Positions 34,044-45,039 are shown, counted from the stretch's first letter. The stretch: 64,000 nucleotides of DNA from Anastrepha obliqua (GCF_027943255.1 NC_072897.1:55762406-55826405), one strand, 5' to 3'. Numbers and translations: made by a program. The notes: generated by a model from the letters alone, not told the origin.

Positions 34044-35092
34044 AAAGTATATGTTATGTTAATGTTAACTCATTCTCTATATCCATACAAAATATGTATC
34101 AAACAAATAAAATTAAAATTTTCTTTTGAAAAATGCAACCATTCAATCAGTATTTTCTTATGACGTTATCACGTTAAACTATCGTCAGTAAACCGACTTT
34201 GCAGACAACCTCTTTTTTTATTATATATGAAGGAAAAAATGTATTTTAATATTTACCATATACCTTATAAGATATGTTGTCTATACTAATATTATAAAGA
34301 GGAAAACTTTGTTTGTTTGTAATGAATATGCTCAAAACTACTGGACCGATTTTAAAAATTCTTTCACCATTCGAAAGCTACATCATCCACGAGTAACATG
34401 GTTTATATTTTATTTTGGAAATAGGGCTCGAGATATAGGTCAAAACGTGGACCCGGGTAACCTTCGGATGTGTATGTACAATATGGGTATCAAATGGAAG
34501 CTGTTGGTGAATGCTTTAGTACAGAGTATTTTTCACGCCGCTCCGTGACTAGGGTCTCGAGATAGAGACCAAAACGTGGACCCTAGAATTTGTTTGTACA
34601 ATATGGATATCAAATTGAAGCTGTTGGTGAATGCTTTAGTACAGAGTATTTTTCATGCCGCTCCGTGACTGGGGTCTCGGGATATAGAACAAAACGTGGA
34701 CCCGGGTAACCTTTGGTTGTGTATGTACAATATGGGTATCAAATGAAAGCTGTTGATAAGTGCTTTAATACGGGGTAATTTTCATACCTATTGATGACTA
34801 GGGTCTCGAAATATATGCCAAAACGTGGACCCGCCGTGTCTTTGAACCGAATTAAACCAAACTTACACACATTGTTAAGGAGGTATTGAAGATGGTTTCC
34901 GTAGAGTTTGGATACCTATTGGTAGATAGGGTCTCGAGATATAGGTCAAAACGTGGACCCGGGTAACCTTCGGATGTGTATGTACAATATGGGTATCAAA
35001 TGGAAGCTGTTGGTGAATGCTTTAGTTCAGAGTATTTCCATCCGCTCCGTGACTAGGGTCTCGAGATAGAGACGAAAACGTGGACCCTAGAA

Positions 35093-37146
35093 TCTTATAT
35101 ATAAAAATGGAGACGTTTTTTTGTGTTCGTTAGTCGCCGATTCACGCCTAAACGCATTCACCGATTTCAATCAAACTTTCACAGATCATTGGTATTGGTC
35201 CATAGATGGTTTATGTGAAGTTTTAAAGAAATCGGTAAAAGTATGCGTGCGTTGTGTAAGTGTGAAAAATGCAATATTTGCGTGTTTCCCTTATACGGAC
35301 ATTAGGTATACGGAATGAAAATACACGCGAATGAATAGAATATACACAGACATGAATAACATTGCTTCCATGTCGAGTGACGTATGGGACTGTATTATTC
35401 GTAACGCAATAGTTGTCCTCTCTTTTGTTTCCCTTTTATGCATGCGTGACACGGCATCAAAGCACATTGCTTTTTTTTAAACTGGAAAAATATTTTGAGC
35501 TTCATTTGAACGTTTTATGATTTAGATAAAATAAAAATTCGTTAAATATATTTGATTACATTAATAACCATAAGACTGTATTTTTCGAAGTTCAAAGCCG
35601 ACGAGCAAAATGTAAAAAATAAATCCTCCTGTATGTATATATACTCGAAAAAGTTATGCTAACACTTTTTTCATGCATTTAGGTAGTCAATTTTATATGG
35701 GCAAACGTACGTTTACGAGATAAAGGTATAGCGCTGAAGACAAATGCTCAGGATATAGTACAAAAATTCATATTTCACATAGTAATATTATCATTGTTAA
35801 AAGAGAACAAGTTTGTATTAGGTAATAATTAAATAATGCAACCTTATGTTCTGCTTTGACGAGTGGAAAAACCAAAATAAATAATTATATAATATTTGTA
35901 TGTGTGTTTAAAAGAGTTGGATTATTTTGTGAGTGTAAGCGGTTTCAAAGCCAAAGAATAGTTGCAACATTAAAAAATTGCTGAAACACATTTTCATTTA
36001 ACAACTAAAATAACAAATATGAGCAAAATATGTACTTTCTTCAATTTTCTTCTGTTGCCAACTTTCTGAAAAACGTGAATTCACCGCGATGCGATACAGA
36101 AACAAAAAGACAGCGACAGCGCGCAGAGGGTTTTGAGCAATAATATAAATTTGTATCAAACAACGCATTAAATAGTCATTTTAGTATACTTTTGGTGTTT
36201 ACTTATTCAACTAAATGCATGTATTAGTTTTTCTTTAAGAAATTAATCTAAAATTTCCAACTTTTTTTTATGATTTCTAAAGATTACTTTATTTTTGCCC
36301 AAGAGCAACCTTGCGTACAGAAAATTGTGTTGTACCTAAAACTTCACCACTATAAACTTGGTCCTTATAAAGGACTTTCACCACAGTTTGGTTACTGGAT
36401 ATACTGAGGTCAAAATAATCAGCTGTATCAAAACCATTTGATGAGTGGTCAACAATTTTAAAGTGCGTTTTTCATTGTTGTTTTTTTTTTTTTTTGGGAA
36501 AAAATGTATAAAAATAAAATATATTGTGCGTAAAATTTTAATAATCAGTGAAAATAAAAAAACGGTGGTTTCGTTGTTGTTGTTAGCGATTGTAATGCAC
36601 ATTGTGAGTTTTTCATGTTTTTTTGATTAAATTCAAATGCGAATAAATGATATCGGTCGTCGGTCGCGTAGAACGCAAAATAGATCAAATGAAAGGCAAA
36701 ATCAATCACAAGAAGAGCGAGAAATTCAAAACCAAAATCAAAGGGAACGTATAGCCAGATCACGTTCAGGCCATTCACCTGAAGAACGTATACAACGTAA
36801 TGAGCAAGATAGATTAAAATAAACACAATAAACAAAGCACAAGGACAATCGCTAGAATTATTGCGGAATTGACTTAGAATATCCATGCTTCTCCCACGGA
36901 CAATTATATGTATCACGTTCACGTGTAGGAAAACCATCAGTTCTGTTTATTTATACCACAACTCAGGGCAAAACAAAAAATGTAATATAGTTTACGAAAA
37001 GGCTTTGCGTTAGTTTAAGTTTAAAATTAACATTAATTTTATATTCTAAAAAAAGAATAAATACACATAGAGTGAATTTAAATCGAGTGTTCATTATTCA
37101 TTCTTAATTTTGATATGCCTAGCGAAGCAGGCAGAGGGTCCGCTAG
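35093..37146 (+). mobile_element. Helitron, 2054 bp, with readable empty site
   Basis: It begins TCTTATATATAAAAATGGAG and ends GCCTAGCGAAGCAGGC, a hairpin, followed by AGAGGGTCCGCTAG, so it has TC and CTAG termini. It lies between A and T with no duplication: flanks CCCTAGAA and TGTGTTT join to CCCTAGAATGTGTTT, the uninterrupted form present at about 32273 and 32650. This is the signature of Helitron insertion at AT. No Rep/helicase coding region is visible, so it is non-autonomous. Confidence 0.93.
36637..36822 (+). CDS. Small basic ORF in Helitron, likely remnant of the Helitron protein N-terminus
   Basis: The 61-residue frame is rich in Arg, Gln, Asn and Glu (RRSRRTQNRSNERQNQSQEE), preceded by a T-rich tract. 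Autonomous Helitrons often have a similar Arg-rich leader before Rep/helicase. The assignment is tentative, since low complexity makes chance likely. Confidence 0.35.
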   Translation: MRINDIGRRSRRTQNRSNERQNQSQEEREIQNQNQRERIARSRSGHSPEERIQRNEQDRLK

Positions 37147-37450
37147 TGTGTTTATACAATATGGATATCAAATGAAAGCTGTTGATAAGTGCTTTAATAC
37201 GGGGTAATTTTCATACCTATTGATGACTAGGGTCTCGAAATATATGCCAAAACGTGGACCCGCCGTGTCTTTGAACCGAATTAAACCAAACTTACACACA
37301 TTGTTAAGTAGGTATGGAAGATGATTTCCGTATAGTTTGAATACCTATTGGTAGATAGGGTCTCGAGATATAGGTCAAAACGTGGACCCGGGTAACCTTC
37401 GGACGTGTATGTACAATATGGGTATCAAATGAAAGCTGTTGGTGAATGCT

Positions 37451-38568
37451 TTATGATATTTTATGTTATGTTATGTTATGTTATGCTATGTTATGTTATG
37501 TTATGTTATGTTATTTTATGTTATGTTATGTTATGTTATGTTATGTTATGTTATGTTATGTTATGTTATGTTATGTTATGTTATGTTATGTTATGTTATG
37601 TTATGTTATGTTATGTTATGTTATGTTATGTTATGTTATGTTATGTTATGTTATGTTATGTTATGTTATGTTATGTTATGTTATGTTATGTTATGTTATG
37701 TTATGTTATGTTATGTTATGTTATGTTATGTTATGTTATGTTATGTTATGTTATGTTATGTTATGTTATGTTATGTTATGTTATGTTATGTTATGTTATG
37801 TTATGTTATGTTATGTTATGTTATGTTATGTTATGTTATGTTATGTTATGTTATGTTATGTTATGTTATGTTATGTTATGTTATGTTATGTTATGTTATG
37901 TTATGTTATGTGATGTTATCTGATGTTATGTGATGTTATGTGATGTTATGTTATGTTATGTTATGTTATGTTATGTTATGTTATGTTATGTTATGTTATG
38001 TTATGTTATGTTATGTTATGTTATGTTATGTTATGTTATGTTATGTTATGTTATGTTATGTTATGTTATGTTATGTTATGTTATGTTATGTTGTGTTGTG
38101 TTGTGTTGTGTTGTGTTGTGTTGTGTTGTGTTGTGTTGTTTTGTGTTGTGTTGTGTTGTGTTGTGTTGTGTTGTGTTGTGTTGTGTTGTGTTGTGTTGTG
38201 TTGTGTTGTGTTGTGTTGTGTTGTGTTGTGTTGTGTTGTGTTGTGTTGTGTTGTGTTGTGTTGTGTTGTGTTGTGTTGTGTTGTGTTGTGTTGTGTTGTG
38301 TTGTGTTGTGTTGTGTTGTGTTGTGTTGTGTTGTGTTGTGTTGTGTTGTGTTGTGTTGTGTTGTGTTGTGTTGTGTTGTGTTGTGTTGTGTTGTGTTGTG
38401 TTGTGTTGTGTTGTGTTGTGTTGTGTTGTGTTGTGTTGTGTTGTGTTGTGTTGTGTTGTGTTGTGTTGTGTTGTGTTGTGTTGTGTTGTGTTGTGTTGTG
38501 TTGTGTTGTTTTGTGTTGTGTTGTGTTGTGTTGTGTTGTGTTATGTTATGTTATGTTATATTATGTTA
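37451..38568. repeat. ATGTT then GTGTT pentamer arrays (V2)
   Basis: (TTATG)n at 37451-38090, (TTGTG)n at 38091-38541, then a few TTATG. The interruptions mirror V1: TTTTATG near the start, a cluster of GTGAT/CTGAT units (37909-37942) and a TTTTG unit early in the GTGTT part. The GTGTT block is twice as long as in V1. Confidence 0.97.
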
Positions 38569-38759
38569 TGTTAATGTTAACTCATTCTCTATATCCATAC
38601 AAAATATCTATCAAACAAATAAATTAAAATTTTCTTTTGAAAAATGCAACCATTCAATCAGTATTTTCTTATGACGTTATCACGTTAAACTATCGTCAGT
38701 AAACCGACTTTACAGACAACCTCTTTTTTTCGTTTATTTTTTTAATTAATTTTTTTTTT

Positions 38760-39013
38760 AATGTAATGAAAAAGCGTCATGAATTACTTTTCAGAAAATG
38801 TATTAAAACTTATCACTGAAAAAGCGTCATGAATTACTTTTCAGAAAATGTATTAAAACTTATCACTGTCGTACGTAAGATATCCACAGCATTGTGTCAC
38901 AACGCACCGCACATTTATCCCTACCATATGTACATATGACTTGTCATCAATTAAAGACGTATTTTTTTTCTTACTTAAATTTTTGTCCTTTAATGTAATT
39001 AATTCAATTGTAA
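38760..39013 (+). repeat. Repeat X, copy 2, with 50-bp tandem duplication
   Basis: The unit GAAAAAGCGTCATGAATTAC...ACTTATCACT is present twice in tandem (38768-38817, 38818-38867) and then runs on as in copy 1. It shows the uninterrupted site of the hAT. The right end is cut by the TIR element at 39014. Confidence 0.85.
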
Positions 39014-40689
39014 TACATCAGAGCAAGTACATAAATTTCCTACCTCTTCCAAGGGGGCAAATAATCCCCTAAGTACCTAAAAACGTTGCCAATTGTGTAT
39101 GGAGAAACCTAGAGTATTCAGCGAAAAAATTAAATTAATGGAAGGCAAACGTTTTTGCAGCTGCTGAATTCGAATATATTGTCTGTTTGTTCTTGCGGCG
39201 TCAAATTGAAGCTCAGTTCAAGGTCAAACAGAATACCGGAGAAATTAAGATAGTATTAATAAATATGTTTTTAGGGTTGCTGAATCCCAATTCATTGTCC
39301 GTTGATCCTTGCGGACATCCAAACGTAGAATATTCGCATGAAAAAATTAAAAAAAAAATTTGGACATATACTTCTACTCAAATATGAACGAGACGGTATC
39401 AATAAAACGGTCCGCGGATGGCATATGGCAAAAATAAATTTTTTGTTTTTTGGTATGACTGTTATAAGCTTACAATGCAAATTTCAGTGTGATATGTCAC
39501 ATAGTTTGTTTTCTGTGCTACTGTAAACAAGTCAAGCTCGAGTGTGTTCTTCGAATTTAACGATGGAAATTCAAAGAATTTGTTTGAAATTTTGTTATTC
39601 CAACAAAATTTCGGCTTCAGACGCCTTAAAAATGTTGCAGACAACCTATGGGGACTCTGCTCTATCGCGTGCACGTGTTTTCCAGTGGTACAAATCGTTC
39701 AAAGAGGGCCGTACATCGGTTGAAAACTTGCCTCATGAACGTCGTCTAGCAACATCAGTAAACGACGAAAACATCGGAAAAGTAAAGGAAATTGTGCTTG
39801 AAGATCGCACAAATCGCAAAATCGGTTAACGCTGAATATTATTTAGACGTTTTAAAGCGTTTGCGCGAGAACATTCGTCTTAAAAGGAAGGAATTGTGGG
39901 ACAACAAGTCATGGTTCTTGCATCACGATAATGCACCAGCTCATACATCCCGTCTTGTTCGCGATTATTTGAACAAAAATAATCTTAATATCGTTCCGCA
40001 AGCACCGTATTCGTCTGGTATGGCTCTATGTGACTTTTTCCTGTTGCCCAAGCTCAAGTTGCCGCTCCGTGGAAAACATTTTGAGACAATTGAAGTCATA
40101 AAAGAGAATTCGAAGAACACACTCGAGCTTGACTTGTTTACAGTAGCACAGAAAACAAACTATGTGACATATCACGCTGAAATTTGCCATGCAAGCTTAT
40201 AACAGCCCTACCAAAAAACAAAAAAATTATTTTTGGCGTATGTCATCCGCGGACCGTTTTATTGATACCGTCTCGTTCATATTTGAGTAGAAGGTATGTA
40301 CGTTTTTGGGGTTGCTGAATACGAATTTGTTATCCGTTTGCCAGATGGATACCTCTGCGGGTATCAGGATCGAAGTCATGTTGGTTTTAATAATATTGAT
40401 GAATGAGGAAGTAATAAATTCACTGATATAAGTTTTTGTAAATGTATAACTCTATTTATAAATTGTATACATCACTATTAATACCTGTATGTGTAAAATC
40501 GTACTTTAAATTGTTTTGTTATATTTGTAAGGCGCATTCTCATTCAAACACGTATCCAACACCAAGCTAAAAATTATTTTTTTGTTCATTTTTTAAACCA
40601 TGAAAAAATTAGCTTTAAAGTTTTTAGGTAGTTAAGAGATGATTTTACCTCCTACGAAGAGTTGGAAATTTGTATACTTGCTCTGATGT
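39014..40689. mobile_element. TIR element (ACATCAGAGCAAGTA) carrying a mariner
   Basis: Inverted ends ACATCAGAGCAAGTACATAA (39014) and, on the opposite strand, ACATCAGAGCAAGTATACAA (40689), each followed by AATTTCC, extend about 35 bp. The body outside the nested mariner (39014-39370, 40295-40689) contains diverged repeats of a phrase like TTGCTGAATNCGAATTNATTGTCCGTTTG (about 39165, 39277, 40310). No coding capacity. Superfamily and duplication not resolved. Confidence 0.65.
39371..40294 (+). mobile_element. Deleted mariner with about 187-bp terminal inverted repeats
   Basis: CTTCTACTCAAATATGAACG at 39371 is inverted at 40274-40293, and complementarity extends inward about 187 bp (to 39557 and 40108). 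The gene starts at 39563 with an HTH-like head (SASDALKMLQTTYGDSALSR, WYKSFKEGRTSVE). A deletion and frameshift near 39820 lead to KSWFLHHDNAPAHTS (second Asp) and YSSGMALCDFFLL (third Asp kept; SPD altered to S-S-G). The C-terminus runs into the inverted repeat. The middle, with the first Asp, is missing. Confidence 0.88.
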
Positions 40690-41109
40690 TACCGTAGATT
40701 AGAACGGCAACAAAAAAATTCCAAACCGAATTTGAGTAGATAGAATTTTTTGTTTTCAAAGTTTCTCTGAATTTTTCATAAAAGTACCCCTATTCAAGGG
40801 TGAGATTTGATTTAATAACAAAAAAATATTTAAATTCGTGTCTAGAAAGCCTCTTCCAAAAGCATTTACGAACGTTTAAAAAACATATTAAAAACGGTCG
40901 AAAATTACTTTCTCTAGAATTTTTGAACAAAATTGGTCGAAAAATCCCCATTATGCGCCGGTCGGATTACCCAAAATATCATTGCTTAAATGCTTCAATT
41001 CAAAAGCAGCCAATTTGCCTATTTCCCGCCACTCAAATAAATCGAAATTTCTCAAGCCACATTTTATCGATTTTCCGTAAAGATTTCGAAGAAAAAATTT
41101 GAAAAATAA
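40690..41109. other. Unassigned stretch with one doubtful ORF
   Basis: A 100-residue plus-strand frame (40800-41102) is Lys/Phe-rich and matches nothing I know. It is most likely chance or an eroded element. No termini or RNA gene seen. Confidence 0.4.
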
Positions 41110-42840
41110 AGGGTTTTCCAGTAACAAGTGTTATTTTTTTGAATACCTCGCTAATTCGGTAGATGTCATTTTTGAAGCTGTCATTTTTTGATATTTCACA
41201 AAAAGAAACTACACCATTAATAAAAATGGAACGATACACGCTTAAACAACACATTGAAATTATTAAAATTCACCAAAAAATGGTGAAAATTTGGCAGAGA
41301 CGGTTCGTAAAACTCGAACATTTTTGGGTCATCGTGAAGCTCCTTATCGGACCGCAATACAGAAATTGGTGAAAAGATTCGAGCCGTTGAGACAAGTTAG
41401 TGATGTTAAGAATAAAACCCGTGCACGTCGTTGCCGTCCTTTGGAATTAGGCATTCCACAAACGTCATTACACCGTATTTTGAATAAAGATTTGGGTCTT
41501 AAGGCTTATAAAGTCCAATTAACAAAAGAACTCAAGCCGGCCGATCATCAACAACGTCGGACCTTTGCTGATTGGGTAGTTGAAATCCATGAAAATGATC
41601 CGGAATTCCATCGAAAAAGCATCTTGAGTGATAAGGCGCATTTCTACCTCGGTGGCTTCGTCAAGCAAAATTGTCGGATCTGGGGCTCAGAAAATCCAAG
41701 AGTTATTGTTGAAAAGCCTCTTTATTCTCAACGTGTGACAGTTTAGTGCGGCTTGTGGTCGGCGGAGTCATTGGACCTTACTTTTTCGAAAATGAAGCTA
41801 AAGTAACAGTTACGGTGAATGGATTGCGCTATCGAGAGATGATTCACGATTTTTTATGGCCGGAGTTATATAGTAGTACTATGTATTTCCCGGATTACAA
41901 GACAAGCTAAAAATATTAAATTTTTAACTTAACTATTGCCAAAACTCTATCATTTTGACAATTCTAAGATCAAAATTTTAATATTTTAATATTTTTCAAA
42001 TTTTAACATCGTTTTTTTTAACTACGTTAACTCAAAATTTTGACGTTATTTTTATGAGTTGGATCGATTACTAATTTATATTTTTAATTTTATTATTAAT
42101 TATTTTAACGTTAGTGATAGTTAAAATATTTCACTGTTGGTAAATTTCGACAGTGAAATTTTTGATGTACCTATAGTATAGAAGAAGTTAATGAAGAATT
42201 AAGGGTGGTATACCAGGAGTATACCATCTAAAATATTGACTATAATAAAGATAAAAATATTGATATAAGGTTGGTTAAATATTGATTATAATAAAAGTAA
42301 AGAATTAACGTCCATTTCTATTTCATTTTTTAAGTTGGGTCTATTCCATGTTTTAACTATTTTAATTTTAAATATAATATATTATATATCAAATATTTAA
42401 GTTACGAGTAGATCAATATTCCAGGGGGGACGCTAGCGTCCCACCTGAAAATACGCGTTAAGAATATTTAATTTTTGATGATAGTTAATTCAATATTTAA
42501 TATGAAATGCGTCATTAAAAGAATTTTTAACATCGCCGATTTTACCGACCATGTTTAAAATCTTAAAGTTAAAATAGTATAAGTAAGTATTCTGGACAAC
42601 GTTTATTTTCAACCAGACAGCGCTACGTGCCACACAAGCAACAAAACCATTGATCTTTTATCAAAATAACACCTCTTATTGGAAAACCCTTCTCCCTCAA
42701 GAGGTGAAGCCTCCTGATCATTTGAAGCACCGAAACTTATTCAATTGGGCTCTGCAAAAGTTATACCATATTATGTCCCCATTGAAAATTTCTATATATA
42801 CGTTTAGATTTATGGAGGAAAGAATAATTACTACTGAATA
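41110..42840 (+). pseudogene. IS630/Tc1/mariner-type (family A) transposase fragments, interrupted
   Basis: The element begins GGGTTTTCCAGTAACAAG at about 41111, and the gene at 41226 (M-E-R-Y-T-L-K-Q). After a frameshift, 41291-41746 gives the HTH linker, IPQTSLHRILNKDLGLKAYK, SILSDKAHFYLGG (first catalytic Asp) and KQNCRIWGSENPRVIVEKPL. A stop at 41744 is followed by more of the family. 41881-42591 is an AT-rich insert without genes. At 42592 a piece with FQPDSATCHTS (second Asp) follows, then an out-of-order [21 protein letters not shown] block (about 42692-42750), so at least two fragments are joined. Confidence 0.75.
41881..42591. other. AT-rich insert between transposase fragments, palindrome-bearing
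   Basis: No coding frame. Contains GGTATACCAGGAGTATACC (42207-42225) and the perfect palindrome GGGACGCTAGCGTCCC (42427-42442), the latter within a longer CAGG...CCTG symmetry. Probably a MITE, but its ends were not found. Confidence 0.5.
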
Positions 42841-42848
42841 ACGAATAC

Positions 42849-43383
42849 CTTTATGTTTGCATATTTCGGTGTCTTTTTTAATCTCGTTCAGGTTATTGTT
42901 ACTACCATTTGTATTGCTGTTGACGTTAACATGACTATCAGTATTATAAAGAAATAGCGCTGTTGATGTTGGTGGTGGCGAAGGCGATGTTGGACTGTGC
43001 AGTGGGTCATGTGTATTGATGAAATTCGCCAAATATAGGTCCAGCTCACGAACAGATACATTGATGTGGTAGGGATTAACACATAAACTTGGATGAGTGC
43101 ATTCCGGATTTTTCTCTAATCTTTCCCCGTCTGTACTTTCCAGTGGTATTGCCTTAAATAGTATAACCATTACCAAGTCTAAACGCCATACTTTATCTGC
43201 TTGTCTTAAGCAATCGATACGGCGCATTTTCCCTTTTTGGTCGGGATTCGAAAGCACACAAATTGATTTTCGCTTTCCGGTGATAGACTGCACAAAATCC
43301 TCTCGACATTCCTGAGTAATATCTTTACGCAGCTTTCCCAGCAAACGGGATGCCCACTTTTGTTTTACCTCCGCTTTTTCATT
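42849..43383 (-). CDS. NfI: Nuclear Factor I, DNA-binding-domain exon
   Basis: NFI is a nuclear transcription factor that binds TTGGC(N5)GCCAA sites as a dimer. The exon begins after an AG acceptor (43384-43385) with [20 protein letters not shown] and contains [63 protein letters not shown] and [13 protein letters not shown], a near-textbook NFI DNA-binding core. It then enters a Ser/Pro/Asn-rich segment and reaches a candidate donor GTATTC at 42848. The frame joins in phase 0 with the exon at 51743-51898. The 3' boundary is tentative, since another GT lies about 50 bases earlier. No stop or frameshift, so it looks functional. Confidence 0.93.
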
Positions 43384-43852
43384 CTATTCAATGGACACAT
43401 ACATATATATAGGTGTAAAACATAAATAATAAGCGTGTTTACAATTGAAATATAGAACAATCGAATGCTTGATAACGGTCAATATTATAATATTTTAGTT
43501 TTCTCATCGCTCGATTGCTTTAAAATTTCATAATCGGCTCTCATTTGGCATCTCAAGAGGAAATTACGTCATATTTTCAGAAACTGACTCGGTTCACTTG
43601 GATAAAAGTGCTTATACAATGCATAATTCATACGTAAATATATTCTTACATTCAGACAGTCTAAAAAACCTAAAAGTAAAAAAGGCACCAACCACTTGCG
43701 AGGTTAACACTTACTACGCTTTCTATTGTTGATATCGTTTGACTTTGTAAAAAAACATCAGAAAATAAGATAACAAGGAAGAAGGATAAAATTTGTCAAC
43801 TGCTAGAATATACATATGTTCCTAATATTACATTTCAAACATATAGTACAGG

Positions 43853-44700
43853 AAGTCCGGTGACAGAATTAAGTTTCAAATTTAAAGTTTCTCCCTCACC
43901 GATGAGCATATGAGCGGGAAGGGGATCGCGTTTGCTTCGCTATTCGCGATGTTGCAGTGGACGGATGAACAACATGTGCTCGCAATCGAAGCGTGCTTCA
44001 AAGCTAATGACTCGAGTCCAACTGCTAGTCGTATATTTTCTCCAGCCGGACATCGAGAACAAACGAGAATATTAAACTCGTCGCTGCAAGTTTTCACGAT
44101 AATCCGCGTTAGTCCGTGCACAAGGTAACGGCTGCCCTGCGACTTCCAAAAACTATTGTATGTGCAAATCGTGCAAATGCTTGAACATAACGATTTCAAT
44201 TTGCGTAAAAATTTCTGCGAGGCAATGTTGGAGATATTTCATACGGTAAACACCATCTTTTGGAGTGGTAAGCACAGTCCCAGTGAGGAAAGTTAAGTCA
44301 AGGTAAGGAATTTCTGTGGACGGTGTTTTTTATCGACGTATGCTGGACGATTATTTTCTGCCAATAATGGGAGAACTTCCTTCCTTAAGTACGCCCACAT
44401 GGTTTCAGCAAGATGGCGAAACATCGCGAACAACCAGAGGCACCATGGCGATACTACGTGAATTCTTCCCTGACTGTAAGTTTTTTCGGAGGCCCAGGTC
44501 GCCAGATCTTACCCCAATGAACTTTTCCTGTATAGGTATCTCAAAAGTAAAGTTTATGGAATGGAACACACCCACCAACCATCTCAACACTAAACAAAAT
44601 ATCGTTCGCGAGGTAAATGGCATCCCGACATCACTTCTTCAGCGAATAATATGGAGTAATGAGGCCAGATTCCAAGAGTGTATCCGAATATTTAGCTGAA
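43853..44700 (+). pseudogene. IS630/Tc1/mariner-type (family B) transposase remnant
   Basis: An early piece WTDEQHVLAIEACFKANDSS (about 43960-44020) resembles the first helix of such transposases. 44316-44699 gives the central and C-terminal part: VFYRRMLDDYFLPIM, TWFQQDGETSRTT (second Asp) and RPRSPDLTPMNFSCIG, where the third catalytic Asp has become Asn and the FFLWG block is damaged. It ends LLQRIIWSNEARFQECI. The first Asp region is lost. It differs from family A in motif detail. Confidence 0.75.
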
Positions 44701-44770
44701 ATAATTAAAAAAAAAAATAAAATCCCTACTTGCCTTCTTTGTAATAGTTATTGAAACAAATTTGTATTAT

Positions 44771-45023
44771 TCTGGGTATAGTGGCAATTAATTGTTTTCG
44801 GTTCAGTAAAACGTATCTTTATTTTTAGTTTTTTAATTACAATAGTACTTAGGTTAAAATTAGGATTTGATTAGATTTAAGGATAAATGTCTGTAATGCG
44901 AATTAATACAACGCGTCTGTACTCGCCGGCGATTCGATCGAACTCTTCGTTCAATTGCGTTTTTATATTGTCCTGTTATTGTCAGGGTTGCCATCGGGTC
45001 GTCCGTTCAGTCTGGTTGCCACA
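44771..45023 (-). repeat. 3' LTR of CsRn1-type element
   Basis: On the minus strand it starts TGTGGCAACCAGACTGAACG and ends near CTATACCCAGA. Directly upstream on that strand lies the polypurine tract GGGGGGA (about 45028-45035). Confidence 0.93.
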
Positions 45024-45039
45024 TAGGTCCCCCCAGACT

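Larger units (their letters stand above)
29038..34211 (+). repeat. Macro-unit V1 (Helitron-like start, 130-bp repeat series, pentamer array)
   Basis: Order: TTATTATATCTGAAGGAAAAAATG; TCTATACTAATATTATAAAG (29085), like the 5' end of many insect Helitrons; a series of related 110-150-bp repeats each with an AAACGTKGACCC core (29220-33100); an ATGTT/GTGTT array (33103-34043); and a unique tail ending GTAAACCGACTTTGCAGAC. The series alternates three subtypes, giving a higher-order period near 390 bp. A 2-kb TIR element interrupts it. No transposase or Rep/helicase frame is seen. Class is inferred. Confidence 0.75.
34212..38731 (+). repeat. Macro-unit V2, tandem copy of V1
   Basis: It repeats V1's order: TTTATTATATATGAAGG, TCTATACTAATATTATAAAG (34279), the 130-bp repeat series (34420-37450), the pentamer array (37451-38568) and the unique tail (38570-38731), the last nearly identical to V1's. 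Its repeat series is shorter and is interrupted by a Helitron (35093-37146). The V1 insertion is absent here and vice versa. Confidence 0.8.

Noticed and set aside
33077..34163. Long open frames of repeated M-L-C-Y-V or C-V-V-L-C in all three phases
   Set aside because: They are forced by a stop-free 5-bp repeat and occur equally in every phase; not protein genes.
37405..38674. Second set of long repetitive frames
   Set aside because: Same artefact of the ATGTT/GTGTT array in V2.
43882..44199. Minus-strand frame with several Cys residues
   Set aside because: Lies opposite the N-terminal part of the family B transposase and matches no zinc-finger pattern.
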